Source: Spirosoma utsteinense (lineage in GTDB: Bacteria > Bacteroidota > Bacteroidia > Cytophagales > Spirosomataceae). Taken from it: a stretch of DNA of 64,000 nucleotides. A program made the position numbers and the translations under genes. The stretch covers positions 1 to 64,000 of the forward strand of contig NZ_VFIA01000012.1 in assembly GCF_014282275.1 (NCBI RefSeq). Reading direction: 5' to 3'. Numbering within the stretch: the stretch's first letter is position 1; every line of letters starts with the position of its first letter. Of this stretch, positions 1 through 9,013 are shown in pieces. Under the pieces are notes generated by a model that was not told where the DNA came from, did no database searches, and saw only the letters and a list, made by a program, of their open reading frames with translations.

Positions 1-54
1 CGGCCCACTGGTAGTCGGTCAGTTTAGTAAATTGTTTGGTCACGGCTTTGTTGC

Positions 55-691
55 TTGGTCGCTACAAAGGTGACACGACTACCAGCCTTTTTCAATTCCC
101 CAACACGTTCTTATGGGGAACGACCTAACAAATATCTAAAAGAACAATTAGATAAATTGACTGTTGGGACAATTCTTTTTCCAGCAGAAGGAGAAGGCCG
201 TAACGCAGTTTATGCGGCTAAACTTGGTTGGACAGTTTCTGCGTTTGACATAAGCGTTGAAGGACAAAAGAAAGCTACACAACTTGCGGAAAATAATGAG
301 GTAAAAATAGACTATCAAGTTGGCGAATTACAGACAATGAATTATATAGCCGGCCAATTTGACGCAATAGGACTTATCTATGCTCATTTCCCAGCAGACA
401 TTAAATCTTCATATCACAAGACATTTGATAAATATTTAAAAAAAGATGGAGTAATTATTTTTGAATCTTTTAGCAAAAAAGCATATTGACTATGTTACCA
501 AAAATGAAAATGTTGGCGGGCCAAAAGACATCGCTTCTTTGTTTTCTATTGAAGAAATAAAGTTAGACTTTCCAAATTATGACTTTGAAGAATTGGCAGA
601 AATGGAAATTAAACTTAATGAAGGACTTTTTCATAATGGACAAGGTTCAGTAATAAGATTTGTAGGACGAAAAAAAATAAATTACCGCTAA
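55..691 (+). pseudogene. Class I SAM-dependent methyltransferase, frameshifted
   Basis: Two overlapping reading frames together make one class I methyltransferase of about 200 residues. The first part (55-489) has a glycine-containing SAM-binding motif I ([14 protein letters not shown]), an acidic residue after strand 2 (AFDIS) and a post-motif VIIFESF. The second part (in the +1 frame, to 691) begins usefully at [10 protein letters not shown] and carries the family's C-terminal end. The switch falls at a run of six A at 475-480; one A fewer would restore a single frame. The N-terminus, with only a TTG start at 55, looks shorter than usual and may be truncated. The stretch is far more AT-rich than the rest of the window, suggesting transfer. 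It could be a true pseudogene or a sequencing error. The substrate cannot be inferred. Confidence 0.7.
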
Positions 692-846
692 CAAGGATTT
701 ACCAAAATGGGGGTAGAATCGGAACGCCGAAGCGGTGCTAAAATGAGCATTTGGCATTCTATTGAACATTTGCGCTAAATCGAATCGCACGGGCGATCCC
801 GGTTTGTACGTCTAATTCCCCCACTTCGGCAAGCCTCAACCTTAGC
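687..846 (+). repeat. Imperfect palindrome, attC-like, after the methyltransferase
   Basis: The left arm begins GCTAACAAGG at 687 and overlaps the methyltransferase stop codon; its inner end is AAAATGGGGG. The right arm (about 818-846) reads CCCCCACTTCGGC and ends ACCTTAGC. Reverse-complemented, it begins GCTAA and ends GTGGGGG, matching the left arm imperfectly with a two-base bulge. About 100 bases separate the arms. An imperfect palindrome whose outer end resembles GTTAGC, placed right after a single foreign-looking gene, recalls an integron cassette recombination site. No integrase is in view, so this is only a suggestion. Confidence 0.45.
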
Positions 847-939
847 TGCCATTTGTAAAAAACCACCGCACAAACAATGGATGAATAAATCGAATACAGA
901 CTTACCCACCTACATTAGTCAACATACTTGTATAACACT

Positions 940-1206
940 TCGCTTACCGAATTTCAAATTATCTCAGATGAAATTTATACACGTGATGAAGTAGTAGGGG
1001 TCAGTGCCCTCAGTATCGTAATGCTCCTGTCGAAGGATATATTGAAGCTGGTACTCTTCGCCATTGTCATTGCTTCGCTCCTGGCCTGGTATGCCACGAA
1101 CCAGTGGTTAAGCGACTTCGCCTACCGAATCGGCATTGCCTGGTGGATGTTTGCCTTATCGGGTTTGCTAACCAGGAGCATTGCGTTGATGAGGGTGAGC
1201 TTCTAG
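940..1206 (+). pseudogene. 3' remnant of an FtsX/MacB-type permease gene
   Basis: The translation matches only the last ~85 residues of the large permeases further right: it contains SIVMLLSKDILKLVL, then LAWYATNQWLSDFAYRIGIAWW, equivalent to the final two membrane segments of the 4040-6478 protein. The usual EIGVRKVLGAS motif is present but degenerate (EIYTRDEVVGVSA), and the C-terminal SIKAALMNPV tail is lost to a stop after RVSF. Everything upstream (some 700 codons) is missing and replaced by the AT-rich methyltransferase segment. It is a decayed stump of a further array member. Confidence 0.8.
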
Positions 1207-1210
1207 AGCG

Positions 1211-1267
1211 TAACAGCCGACCTGGAGGGTCGGCTGTTAAATGGCTTTATACGGCCCGGCCGTATAA
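1211..1267 (+). terminator. Two adjacent strong hairpins
   Basis: Just after the permease stump, TAACAGCCGACC (1211-1222) pairs perfectly with GGTCGGCTGTTA (1228-1239) around a 5-base loop. It is followed by TTATACGGCC (1247-1256) pairing with GGCCGTATAA (1258-1267) around one base. The position after a former gene end suggests transcription termination; there is no long T tract. Confidence 0.5.
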
Positions 1268-1358
1268 ACGGCACCAGGAGCGTACGATAGAAAAACAGAA
1301 TCTTGCGTATGGAATAACGGAATCAATTGCATCTTTTGCCTACATACAAGGCTCCGTC

Positions 1359-2504
1359 ATGAACACCTTCCGTCTGCTTCTATTGGCACCAATCCTGCTG
1401 GCAGGCATTCGCGGTATGGCCCAGCCCAACGCCGATCATGGCCTGAAGGGTGACTATTATACCGGGACTAACTTCGACCGGAAAGTATTCTCCCGCATCG
1501 ACCCGAACCTGAATTTCAACTGGCGCGGGAGAACACCGGGAGCAGGTCTCGACCGGCAGTACTACTCCATTCGCTGGACGGGCCGACTACAGGCACCTGC
1601 GTCGGGCATGTATCGGTTTACGGTTGAGGTGGACGATGGGGTGCGGGTCTGGGTGGGAAACAAAAAAATCATTGACGCCTGGGAATTACACGATAACATT
1701 ACGTTCACCGGCAGCGTGATGCTGGAAGCTGGCAAAACGTATGACCTGCGCGTGGATTATTTCAATGACATGCTGGAAGGGGAAATTAAACTCTATTGGG
1801 TAAAGCCGGATGAGTACCGTACGGCGGGAAGTTCACCGGGGTCTATCCTCACTCCGGAATTTCTGAGCTACAAACCAGCCGCCCCACCCGTTGCGATCAG
1901 ACCCGTTGCGCCGGTCGTAACCAAGCCAGCGGCCCGGACGGTTGCGGCAATCAGACCACCCGTCCAGGTTACCAAACGGCCCGATCCGGTAAAGACGCCA
2001 CCCTCCGCCACAGCGACCAGTCCGCTTACGGCAAAAACGACTGTACCACTGCCAGATGCGGCCCAACCAAGCACTTCCCAACCAAGCGTGGCCCGACCGA
2101 GCGCGGCCCGACCAGACATAGAAAAGCCGACAGTGGCACCGCCCGTTTTCGACAAACTAGCCACGGGCGAAACCATCATTCTGACCCATGTGCTGTTTAA
2201 ACAGAGCGAATACGTGCTCCTCCCCGACTCCTACGCCGAACTCGACAAGCTGGTGCTTACCCTCAAAAATCAGCCTGCTCTCCGTATTGAAATTGGCGGG
2301 CATACCGATAACGTCGGGGATCAGCGCCTGAACCAGACGCTGTCGGAGTACCGGGCAAAAGTGGTTGCCAACTACCTGATCCAGCACGGAATTGCCGACG
2401 AGCGGGTACGGGCCAGGGGATTCGGGGGTTCGCGACCGCTGAACGGGAATGCCACCGAAGCCGAACGGATCGTTAACCGGCGGGTGGAGTTCACCGTCTG
2501 GTAA
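1359..2504 (+). CDS. Exported PA14-domain / OmpA C-terminal domain protein
   Basis: A 381-residue envelope protein. An N-terminal signal sequence (about residues 1-21, ending GMAQ) is followed by a PA14-type beta-sandwich (about 28-165; ADHGLKGDYYTG, VDDGVRVWVGNKKIIDAW). PA14 modules are usually carbohydrate-binding or adhesive. A Pro/Ala/Thr-rich linker (about 168-265) with ARPSAARP-like repeats leads to an OmpA-family peptidoglycan-binding domain (about 275-381). That domain retains the GHTDNVG aspartate and the downstream arginine of LSEYRAK that contact diaminopimelate in this family. I chose the ATG at 1359 because it begins a good signal peptide; an upstream in-frame extension to 1104 runs through the permease stump. 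It probably tethers a surface or periplasmic glycan-binding domain to the cell wall. Confidence 0.88.
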   Translation: MNTFRLLLLAPILLAGIRGMAQPNADHGLKGDYYTGTNFDRKVFSRIDPNLNFNWRGRTPGAGLDRQYYSIRWTGRLQAPASGMYRFTVEVDDGVRVWVGNKKIIDAWELHDNITFTGSVMLEAGKTYDLRVDYFNDMLEGEIKLYWVKPDEYRTAGSSPGSILTPEFLSYKPAAPPVAIRPVAPVVTKPAARTVAAIRPPVQVTKRPDPVKTPPSATATSPLTAKTTVPLPDAAQPSTSQPSVARPSAARPDIEKPTVAPPVFDKLATGETIILTHVLFKQSEYVLLPDSYAELDKLVLTLKNQPALRIEIGGHTDNVGDQRLNQTLSEYRAKVVANYLIQHGIADERVRARGFGGSRPLNGNATEAERIVNRRVEFTVW

Positions 2505-2530
2505 GCCTCTCACATCTGGTTCGGTTTCGG

Positions 2531-3754
2531 CTACTCCCGCCGGATGGCTTCGACCGGATCGAGCCGGGCGGCCCGCATGGCGGGGTAGGTACCGAATATG
2601 ACGCCGATCAGCATGGCAATGACCATGATAATAATGAATGTATTCCAGGTATAGGCAACCTGAAACGGTACGTCGGTGAGGGCTTTCACGATGGGTATGA
2701 ACGCCAGGGTGCTTAGCAGACCCAGCGCCAACCCCAGCAGGCTGCCCAGCGTAGAAATGGTGATGGACTCCGACAGAAACTGCCATAAAATATCCCTCCG
2801 TTTCGCCCCGAGGGCTTTCCGGACGCCAATCTCCACCGTTCGCTCGGTGACCGAGATCAGCAGGACGTTCATCACGCCAATACCACCCACCAGGACCGAG
2901 ATGCCCACGATAAGGCCCATGATGAGCCGGAACAGCATGAACCCTTTGGCGGCCTGACCAACCCGCTGCTCATTGGTGACGATCGCAAAATCGGCTGTCT
3001 GGTTTTTCATGTTGGCTTTCAGCCAGTTTTCAATCTCCGTCTTCAGGGCGGGCACATCTTCAACGTTTCCCGCTTCGATCACGCCCATGGGCGGATTGGC
3101 TTTCAGGGCACTGTCGGAAAAGAAAGTAAGCGGCATCAGCAGTTGCCCCGCTTTGGCATCTTTGTCGGCTGTAATCCCAATCACGGTCAACCGCTTGTTC
3201 TGGTAAACGACCTGCCGGCCAAGCGCTGCTTTATCCGGTTGTTTACCCACCAGCTGCCGCGCCAGTTTCTGGTTGATCAGCGCCACGGATTGCCGGTTGT
3301 TCAACTCCGCTTCGGTGAAGGCCCGCCCCTGCACAAGTGTCAGGTCCGGGTGGAGTGGCAAGCCCAGCCCCGTCACGATCGTACCGATTCGGTGGGTATC
3401 GCCCGGCGCGGTTACCTCCGCGTTTTGTCGGATGTACAGATACCCGGTCGCCTGTTTGGTCAACGATGATTGCAGCTGACCGAAGGTGGTGTTGTCGAAA
3501 TACCCGTAGTTTTCCTTCCGAACCTCTACGTCGTTCACTGATTTGTAAGGATTCGGAAACACCATGATGGCTTTGAGCGAGGTGGTTTTCGTGATCTGTT
3601 CCTGCGCATACTGCTCCAGCCCATCGATCAGCGACAGAATAGCGACCAGAGCCGCCACGCCAATGACGATACCCAGAATGGACAGTACCGTATGGAAGAA
3701 ACGGTTGCGGATATTTTGCAGGGCAGTCGCGAAGGATATGAAGATCTTTTTCAT
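2531..3754 (-). CDS. MacB/FtsX-type ABC transporter permease (short form)
   Basis: A 407-residue inner-membrane permease of the MacB type. One N-terminal membrane helix (about 20-44) follows a cytoplasmic start, MKKIFISFATALQNIRNRFF. A periplasmic core domain spans about 50-270, and three C-terminal helices form the FtsX domain, with the coupling-helix motif TVEIGVRKALGAKRRDI and the terminal YPAMRAARLDPVEAIRRE. These proteins normally pair with an ATPase (MacB-type NBD) and an HlyD-like adaptor; neither is adjacent. The start at 3754 gives the family's usual N-terminus; the open frame further upstream is not needed. It is divergent from the 4040 permease and shares with it the control region holding the 39-bp palindromic block. 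It belongs to a different subfamily from the seven ~800-residue permeases. Confidence 0.9.
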   Translation of the reverse strand: MKKIFISFATALQNIRNRFFHTVLSILGIVIGVAALVAILSLIDGLEQYAQEQITKTTSLKAIMVFPNPYKSVNDVEVRKENYGYFDNTTFGQLQSSLTKQATGYLYIRQNAEVTAPGDTHRIGTIVTGLGLPLHPDLTLVQGRAFTEAELNNRQSVALINQKLARQLVGKQPDKAALGRQVVYQNKRLTVIGITADKDAKAGQLLMPLTFFSDSALKANPPMGVIEAGNVEDVPALKTEIENWLKANMKNQTADFAIVTNEQRVGQAAKGFMLFRLIMGLIVGISVLVGGIGVMNVLLISVTERTVEIGVRKALGAKRRDILWQFLSESITISTLGSLLGLALGLLSTLAFIPIVKALTDVPFQVAYTWNTFIIIMVIAMLIGVIFGTYPAMRAARLDPVEAIRRE

Positions 3755-3891
3755 CGGGAAGGAAGCGGCCACGGGCTGACGACCACAGCACAATATTGCG
3801 CAACCCACCAGCCACACACAATGCCTATGTGACAAGCGGCTAATCCGACTCAGAGGAAAAAGCCCCACCTTCAAGTAAAAAGCGCGGGCCG

Positions 3892-3930
3892 TGTCCGAAA
3901 CTGAACGAAAAACCGTCCATTTGCGGACAC
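3892..3930. promoter_or_regulatory. 39-bp conserved palindromic block (copy 1)
   Basis: This block begins TGTCCGAAACTGAAC and ends CGTCCATTTGCGGACAC, and matches the block at 13058-13096 at 30 of 39 positions with no gaps. It lies in the divergent region between the permeases at 3754 (minus) and 4040 (plus). A second shared string, CAATTAGTGACTTA (copy 1 at 3962), follows about 31 bases later. The outer TGTCC/GGACA half-sites suggest a dimeric regulator's operator. Confidence 0.6.
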
Positions 3931-4039
3931 GAACCAACCACGGCAATCAGTATATAACTGACAATTAGTGACTTAGAATTCTGGTACGTCATTTGGGCAG
4001 GTATAGTCAGCGCCAAGTTTCCATAAACATCGCGTACTC

Positions 4040-6478
4040 ATGGTAAGAAGTTATCTTAAAATCGCCTGGCGGAATCTAACCCGCAACAAAGCGTTCTCGG
4101 CCATCAACATCATCGGGCTGGCTATTGGGCTGGCTACCTGCCTGCTCATCAGTCTCTTCGTGCTCGATGAACTGAGCTACGACCGCTTCAATGCCAAGGC
4201 TGACCAGATCGTGCGGGTTGTTTTCAAGGGAACATCGGCGGGGGGTAAGATGAACGAAGCCCACGTGATGCCACCCACCGCCCAGACGCTCAAGGCCGAT
4301 TACCCTGAAGTACTGGATGCCACCCGAATCCGTCTGGGCGGCTCGCCGGTCATTACAATAGATAACAAGACGTTCCGGGATGCGACGGTTGCGTTTACCG
4401 ACGCCAATTTCTTTCAGGTCTTTACGCTGCCCCTGCTGACAGGCCGGGACGCCGGACCGAACGCCAAAACGGTCCTGACCCGACCCAATACAGCCGTTAT
4501 TACAAAGGCAATGGCCAGCAAGTATTTCGGCGATCAGGACCCTATTGGCAAGATCATCACCATGAAAAGCTGGCAGAGTACGTATCAGGTAACGGGGGTG
4601 ATCGACAACGTGCCCACCAATTCACATTTCCACTTCGATTTGTTTCTGTCGATGTCGAGCCTGCCCGAAGCGAAGTCGACGTCGTGGCTGACGTCGGAAT
4701 TTTTCACCTACCTGGTCCTGCCCGAAGGCTACGATTACAAGCGGCTGGAAGCCAAATTACCCCAGGTTGTCGAGAAATACATGGGACCGCAGTTGCAGCA
4801 GTCGATGGGTATGACGTTGGCCCAGTTCCGGCAGAAAGGCAATGACATCGGTCTATTCCTGCAACCCCTCACCGCTATTCACCTTCATTCCGATTTTGGG
4901 TTTGACCTCTCCCCCGCCGGCAACAGTCAGTATGTCTATCTCTTTGGGTCCATTGCTCTGTTTATGCTGCTGATTGCCTGCATCAACTTCATGAACCTGT
5001 CGACCGCCGGAGCCTCTAAACGCGCTAAAGAAGTGGGTATCCGGAAAGTGCTGGGGTCGATGCGGCAAAGCCTGACCGGCCAGTTTCTGGTCGAATCGCT
5101 CGTATTAACGGCGGTGGCGCTTATACTGGCCATTGGTCTCGTCTATGCCACCCTGCCTGCTTTCAACCGGCTAGCCGACAAAACCCTTACGCTTAACTTC
5201 CTGACTAATCCCTGGCTTCTGCCCGGACTACTGCTGTTCGGTTTGGCGGTGGGCGTTCTGGCGGGTAGCTATCCCGCCTTTTTCCTCTCGTCGTTCAAAC
5301 CCATTCTGGTACTCAAAGGCGCTAAATTCACCGGCAACAGCAACAGTATCAGCTTACGGAGCGGGCTGGTCATCATTCAGTTCTTTATTTCCATTACCCT
5401 GATGATTGGCACAACGGTGGTTTACCGGCAGCTCGACTATATTCAGAACAAGAAGCTTGGTTACGATAAAGAGCAGGTGCTGGTACTTCCCGAAACCTGG
5501 TTACTGGGCAAGAACGAAGAGGCCTTCCGCAATCAGCTTATGCAGGATTCGCGGGTGGTCAATGTCAGCACGTCGGGTTACCTGCCCGCCGGACCCAGCA
5601 ACAACAATAACTTCTTCGTCTACCCCGAATCCAATGCAACGCAGATCATCAAGACGCTCCGCTACGATGTCGATTATGCCTACATTCCAACGCTGGGGAT
5701 GAAACTGGCGGCCGGACGCAATTTCTCGAAGACATACGGCACCGATTCGTCGGGAATCATCCTGAATGAAACAGCGGCCAAAACACTGGGCTGGACGAAA
5801 AATGCGTTGGGGAAGACCCTGAGCCGGGCCAACAATGAAGGCAACGTCACGACCTATCGGGTAATTGGTGTTGTGAAAGACTTTCACTTTAAATCGCTGC
5901 ACGAACCGATTTCGCCCCTGGTGATGCTGCTGGGCAACAGCTCGGGGACGGTCATTGCTAAAGTAAAGACCAAAGACCTCGCCGGGTTGCTGGCTTCCCT
6001 GAAGAAGCAGTGGAATCAGTTCACGACCGATGCCCCCTTTACCTACGCCTTCCTGGATGAACGCTTCAACGCCACTTACCAGACCGAGCAGAAAACAGGT
6101 CTCATCCTGGGCATTTTTGCCGGCCTGACCATTTTCGTCGCCTGCCTGGGCCTGTTCGGTCTGGCCACGTTCATGGCTGAACAACGTACCAAAGAAATTG
6201 GCGTGCGTAAGGTGCTCGGGGCGTCGGTCGCCAGTATTGTTGGCCTGCTGTCGAAAGACTTCCTGAAGCTGGTTGCTATTGCCCTAGTCATTGCGGTGCC
6301 GGTAGCCTGGTATGGCATGAATCAGTGGCTACAGGACTTCGCCTACCGGATCGACATCGCGTGGTGGGTGTTCCTGCTGGCGGGTATGCTCGCCATTGGT
6401 ATCGCCTTGCTGACCGTCAGTTTCCAAAGCATCAAAGCCGCCCTCATGAATCCTGTCAATTCGTTAAAAACCGAGTAG
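4040..6478 (+). CDS. FtsX-like ABC permease, array member 1
   Basis: An 812-residue inner-membrane permease with the duplicated layout of the long MacB/SalY-like family. After a short cytoplasmic start (SYLKIAWRNLTRNKAFS) come helix 1 (about 20-42), a periplasmic core domain (about 45-285) and a first FtsX domain with three helices (about 296-420) carrying EVGIRKVLGSMRQSL. A helix near 440, a second periplasmic domain (about 465-670) and a second FtsX domain (about 688-800) with EIGVRKVLGASVASIV follow. The tail ends ALMNPVNSLKTE. Family members move or sense lipids, peptides or antibiotics with a separate ATPase; none is encoded nearby. The ATG at 4040 sits downstream of the conserved 39-bp block. 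The C-terminal third is the part matched by the stump at 940. Confidence 0.92.
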   Translation: MVRSYLKIAWRNLTRNKAFSAINIIGLAIGLATCLLISLFVLDELSYDRFNAKADQIVRVVFKGTSAGGKMNEAHVMPPTAQTLKADYPEVLDATRIRLGGSPVITIDNKTFRDATVAFTDANFFQVFTLPLLTGRDAGPNAKTVLTRPNTAVITKAMASKYFGDQDPIGKIITMKSWQSTYQVTGVIDNVPTNSHFHFDLFLSMSSLPEAKSTSWLTSEFFTYLVLPEGYDYKRLEAKLPQVVEKYMGPQLQQSMGMTLAQFRQKGNDIGLFLQPLTAIHLHSDFGFDLSPAGNSQYVYLFGSIALFMLLIACINFMNLSTAGASKRAKEVGIRKVLGSMRQSLTGQFLVESLVLTAVALILAIGLVYATLPAFNRLADKTLTLNFLTNPWLLPGLLLFGLAVGVLAGSYPAFFLSSFKPILVLKGAKFTGNSNSISLRSGLVIIQFFISITLMIGTTVVYRQLDYIQNKKLGYDKEQVLVLPETWLLGKNEEAFRNQLMQDSRVVNVSTSGYLPAGPSNNNNFFVYPESNATQIIKTLRYDVDYAYIPTLGMKLAAGRNFSKTYGTDSSGIILNETAAKTLGWTKNALGKTLSRANNEGNVTTYRVIGVVKDFHFKSLHEPISPLVMLLGNSSGTVIAKVKTKDLAGLLASLKKQWNQFTTDAPFTYAFLDERFNATYQTEQKTGLILGIFAGLTIFVACLGLFGLATFMAEQRTKEIGVRKVLGASVASIVGLLSKDFLKLVAIALVIAVPVAWYGMNQWLQDFAYRIDIAWWVFLLAGMLAIGIALLTVSFQSIKAALMNPVNSLKTE

Positions 6479-6607
6479 AGACGCGACCCTTCGCGTCTGG
6501 TACGCGTCAGCAAAAACGTTCTACACAATAGAGGTGAAAACCAAAACAGACGCGAAATAGACCAAAACAACCGCGAGACAGACCAGACGCGAAGGGTCGC
6601 GTCTCTA
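6476..6607. repeat. Inverted pair of 25-bp elements, each itself a hairpin
   Basis: Bases 6476-6500 and 6583-6607 are perfect reverse complements, and each arm is itself a hairpin with stem AGACGCGA, loop CCCT (AGGG in the inverted copy) and stem TCGCGTCT. The left arm starts inside the TAG stop of the preceding permease; the right arm ends 12 bases before the next ATG. A third, diverged copy lies at 24317-24338. This is a dispersed palindromic element. Confidence 0.8.
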
Positions 6608-6619
6608 CGAAAGAAACGT

Positions 6620-9013
6620 ATGCTACTCAATTACATCAAAATATCCTTCCGGAATCTGGTCCGTAACAAAGCGTATACCGCTATCAACGTGCTGGGTCTG
6701 GCGCTGGGGATGAGCTGTGGAATTCTTATTTTCACGCTCGTCACCCATCACCTGAGTTTCGATAATTTCCACCCCAACCGGGACCGGATCTACCGCTTTG
6801 TGACCGAGCAGAAGCGGGAAACTACGAGCTACGCATCCAGCGTGCCGAGTCCGCTGGGCAAGGCATTCCGGAATGATTATACGTTCGGCGAGAACGTTGC
6901 CCGGATTTTTACCGCTACCGATATCCTGATCACCGTTAAAGACGGCCGCGACCTCCGGAAATTCAAAGAGGAAGAAGGGGTCGCGTTTGCCGAATCGGCG
7001 TTTTTCGATCTCTTCAACTTTCCGTTCCTCGCGGGCGACCCGGGAACAGCGCTGACTGAGCCCAACACCGCTATTCTGACCGAGCGAATGGCACGAAAGT
7101 ATTTCGGCACGGCAAATCCCATCAACAAAACGCTTCGGGTAGATAACAAGATCGATCTCAGGATTACCGGCGTCCTTAAAGATCTGCCGGCCAATACCGA
7201 TCGGCAGACGGAGATCTTCATTTCTTACGTCACCCTGAAGCAGTTCAATGAATGGCTGGCCAGCGACGACGCCTGGGGTGGCATGACGAGCGGTATGCAG
7301 TGCTTTGTGCGGCTCCGGCCGGGTGTTTCGCCGGAGCAGGTCGAACGGGTCTTACCGGCCTACGTTGAAAAGTATCGTCCCAACAGTAAAAACGTACACC
7401 ACTACCACCTGCAAGCGTTGGCCGATATTCACTTCAACGCGCAGTATGGCGGTGTCATGACCAAAACGAATTTGTGGGTGTTGGCCCTGATCGGTTTGTT
7501 TTTGATCATTACCGCCTGCGTCAACTTCATCAATCTGGCTACGGCTCAGGCGATCAACCGGGCAAAAGAAGTAGGCGTCCGGAAAGCACTGGGTAGCCTG
7601 CGGGGACAATTATTCTGGCAATTCATCGCCGAAACCGGGCTTATCACCGTGGTGGCTATGCTACTCGCGGTGTTAGGTTCGCAGTTGGCCCTGCCCTTCG
7701 TCAACGACTGGTTTCAGTCGGGAATGCGCATCGATTTTCTGGCTAACTGGCAACTCACAGCCTTCACTGGCTTGCTGGTGGTGGTTGTCACCTTTTTTTC
7801 GGGTTCTTACCCCGGCCTCATTCTGGCCCGTTTTCAACCGGTTGTGGCCCTGAAAGGCAAACTCTCGCAGCAGTCGATCGGGGGTTTCAACACCCGCCGG
7901 ACGCTCATTGTGACCCAGTTCGCCATTTCGCAGATGCTCATCATTGGCGTGATCATCATTGCCAGCCAGATGCGGTTTGCGCAACAGTCTGATCTGGGCT
8001 TCGACAAAGAGGCCGTTGTCATGGTCCCGATAGCGTCGGAATCGAAGCTTCAGACGCAGCACACGATACAAAATCGCTTTTCCAGGCTGGCCGGCGTAAA
8101 GCGGGTAGCCCTTTGCCAGGCCGCTCCCGCGTCGGATAATAACTGGAACACCTCACCCCGGTATGATAACCGTTCCGAAGACGAAAGTTTCAGTATCAAC
8201 GTGCGGGCGGCCGACGATCAGTACACCTCCCTGTTTGGTCTGCAGCTGGTAGCCGGACGAAATATATACCCGGCCGACACGGTAAGGGAGTTTCTGGTCA
8301 ATGAAACCTTCGCCAAAAAGCTCAACCTCAACAAGGCGCAGGAGGTAATTGGCAAGGTTATCAGTCTGAACGGCGACCGGTTGAAAGGCCCCATCGTGGG
8401 TGTCGTCAGGGATTTCCACAATCTGTCGTTCCACGAAGACATCAGTGCCGTCTGCATTGCATCGGCAACCGAACAGTACAGCTATTATGCCGTGAAGATC
8501 AACCTGGCCAACGCCCGAACGACGCTGGCGGGACTGGAAAAAGTATGGACCGAAACGCATCCCGATCAGATCTTCGAGTACCAGTTTCTGGATGAGCAGA
8601 TCGCGGAGTTTTACGAAACCGAAGCACTCATGCTCAAGCTGATTCAGGCGTTTGCCGCCATTGCTCTGTTCATTGGCTGTTTGGGGTTATATGGGCTGGT
8701 GTCGTTCATGGCGGCTCAGAAAACGAAGGAAATCGGTATCCGTAAAGTGCTGGGCAGCAGCACAGGTCAGATCGTCTGGATTTTCGTGAACGAGTTTTCC
8801 CGCCTGATTCTGATTGCCTTCGTCGTAGCGGCCCCTATTGCCTGGTACGCCATGAATGCCTGGCTCAAGAACTTTGAATATAAAATTGATCTGGGCATCG
8901 GCGTATTTGCGCTGGCCATCCTGGGAACGTTCGTGGTTGCCATGCTGACTATTGGCTACCGGGCCGTCAGTGCCGCATTAATGAATCCGATCAATGCATT
9001 GAGAACGGAGTGA
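6620..9013 (+). CDS. FtsX-like ABC permease, array member 2
   Basis: A 797-residue permease of the same duplicated FtsX layout. The N-terminus is NYIKISFRNLVRNKAYTAIN, with helix 1 at about 21-43. The first FtsX domain carries KEVGVRKALGSLRGQLFWQF near residue 315, and the second KEIGIRKVLGSSTGQIVWIF near 710; the tail ends ALMNPINALRTE. With the 24484 protein it forms a distinguishable subgroup: both have SQMRF/SQMRY after helix 5 and a DEQIAEFYETEAL or DQIATFYETETL stretch before the last FtsX domain, where the other members have an F..NYQS/YKAEQ form. It follows member 1 across the hairpin spacer and precedes member 3 across a purine/pyrimidine spacer. Substrate unknown; no ATPase nearby. 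Confidence 0.92.
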   Translation: MLLNYIKISFRNLVRNKAYTAINVLGLALGMSCGILIFTLVTHHLSFDNFHPNRDRIYRFVTEQKRETTSYASSVPSPLGKAFRNDYTFGENVARIFTATDILITVKDGRDLRKFKEEEGVAFAESAFFDLFNFPFLAGDPGTALTEPNTAILTERMARKYFGTANPINKTLRVDNKIDLRITGVLKDLPANTDRQTEIFISYVTLKQFNEWLASDDAWGGMTSGMQCFVRLRPGVSPEQVERVLPAYVEKYRPNSKNVHHYHLQALADIHFNAQYGGVMTKTNLWVLALIGLFLIITACVNFINLATAQAINRAKEVGVRKALGSLRGQLFWQFIAETGLITVVAMLLAVLGSQLALPFVNDWFQSGMRIDFLANWQLTAFTGLLVVVVTFFSGSYPGLILARFQPVVALKGKLSQQSIGGFNTRRTLIVTQFAISQMLIIGVIIIASQMRFAQQSDLGFDKEAVVMVPIASESKLQTQHTIQNRFSRLAGVKRVALCQAAPASDNNWNTSPRYDNRSEDESFSINVRAADDQYTSLFGLQLVAGRNIYPADTVREFLVNETFAKKLNLNKAQEVIGKVISLNGDRLKGPIVGVVRDFHNLSFHEDISAVCIASATEQYSYYAVKINLANARTTLAGLEKVWTETHPDQIFEYQFLDEQIAEFYETEALMLKLIQAFAAIALFIGCLGLYGLVSFMAAQKTKEIGIRKVLGSSTGQIVWIFVNEFSRLILIAFVVAAPIAWYAMNAWLKNFEYKIDLGIGVFALAILGTFVVAMLTIGYRAVSAALMNPINALRTE

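Noticed and set aside
475-489. Programmed -1 frameshift at the AAAAAAG heptamer of the methyltransferase
   Set aside because: The heptamer is in the wrong phase for a standard -1 slip (frame is AAA AAA GCA), and the required shift is +1. A mutation or sequencing error is simpler.
1-1206. Insertion sequence at the left edge
   Set aside because: No transposase frame is seen on either strand, and no terminal inverted repeats bound the AT-rich segment.
5501-6184. Antisense 227-residue open frame inside permease member 1
   Set aside because: It is the reverse-strand shadow of a strongly supported permease; its composition (Gln/Gly/Arg rich) is typical of antisense reading.
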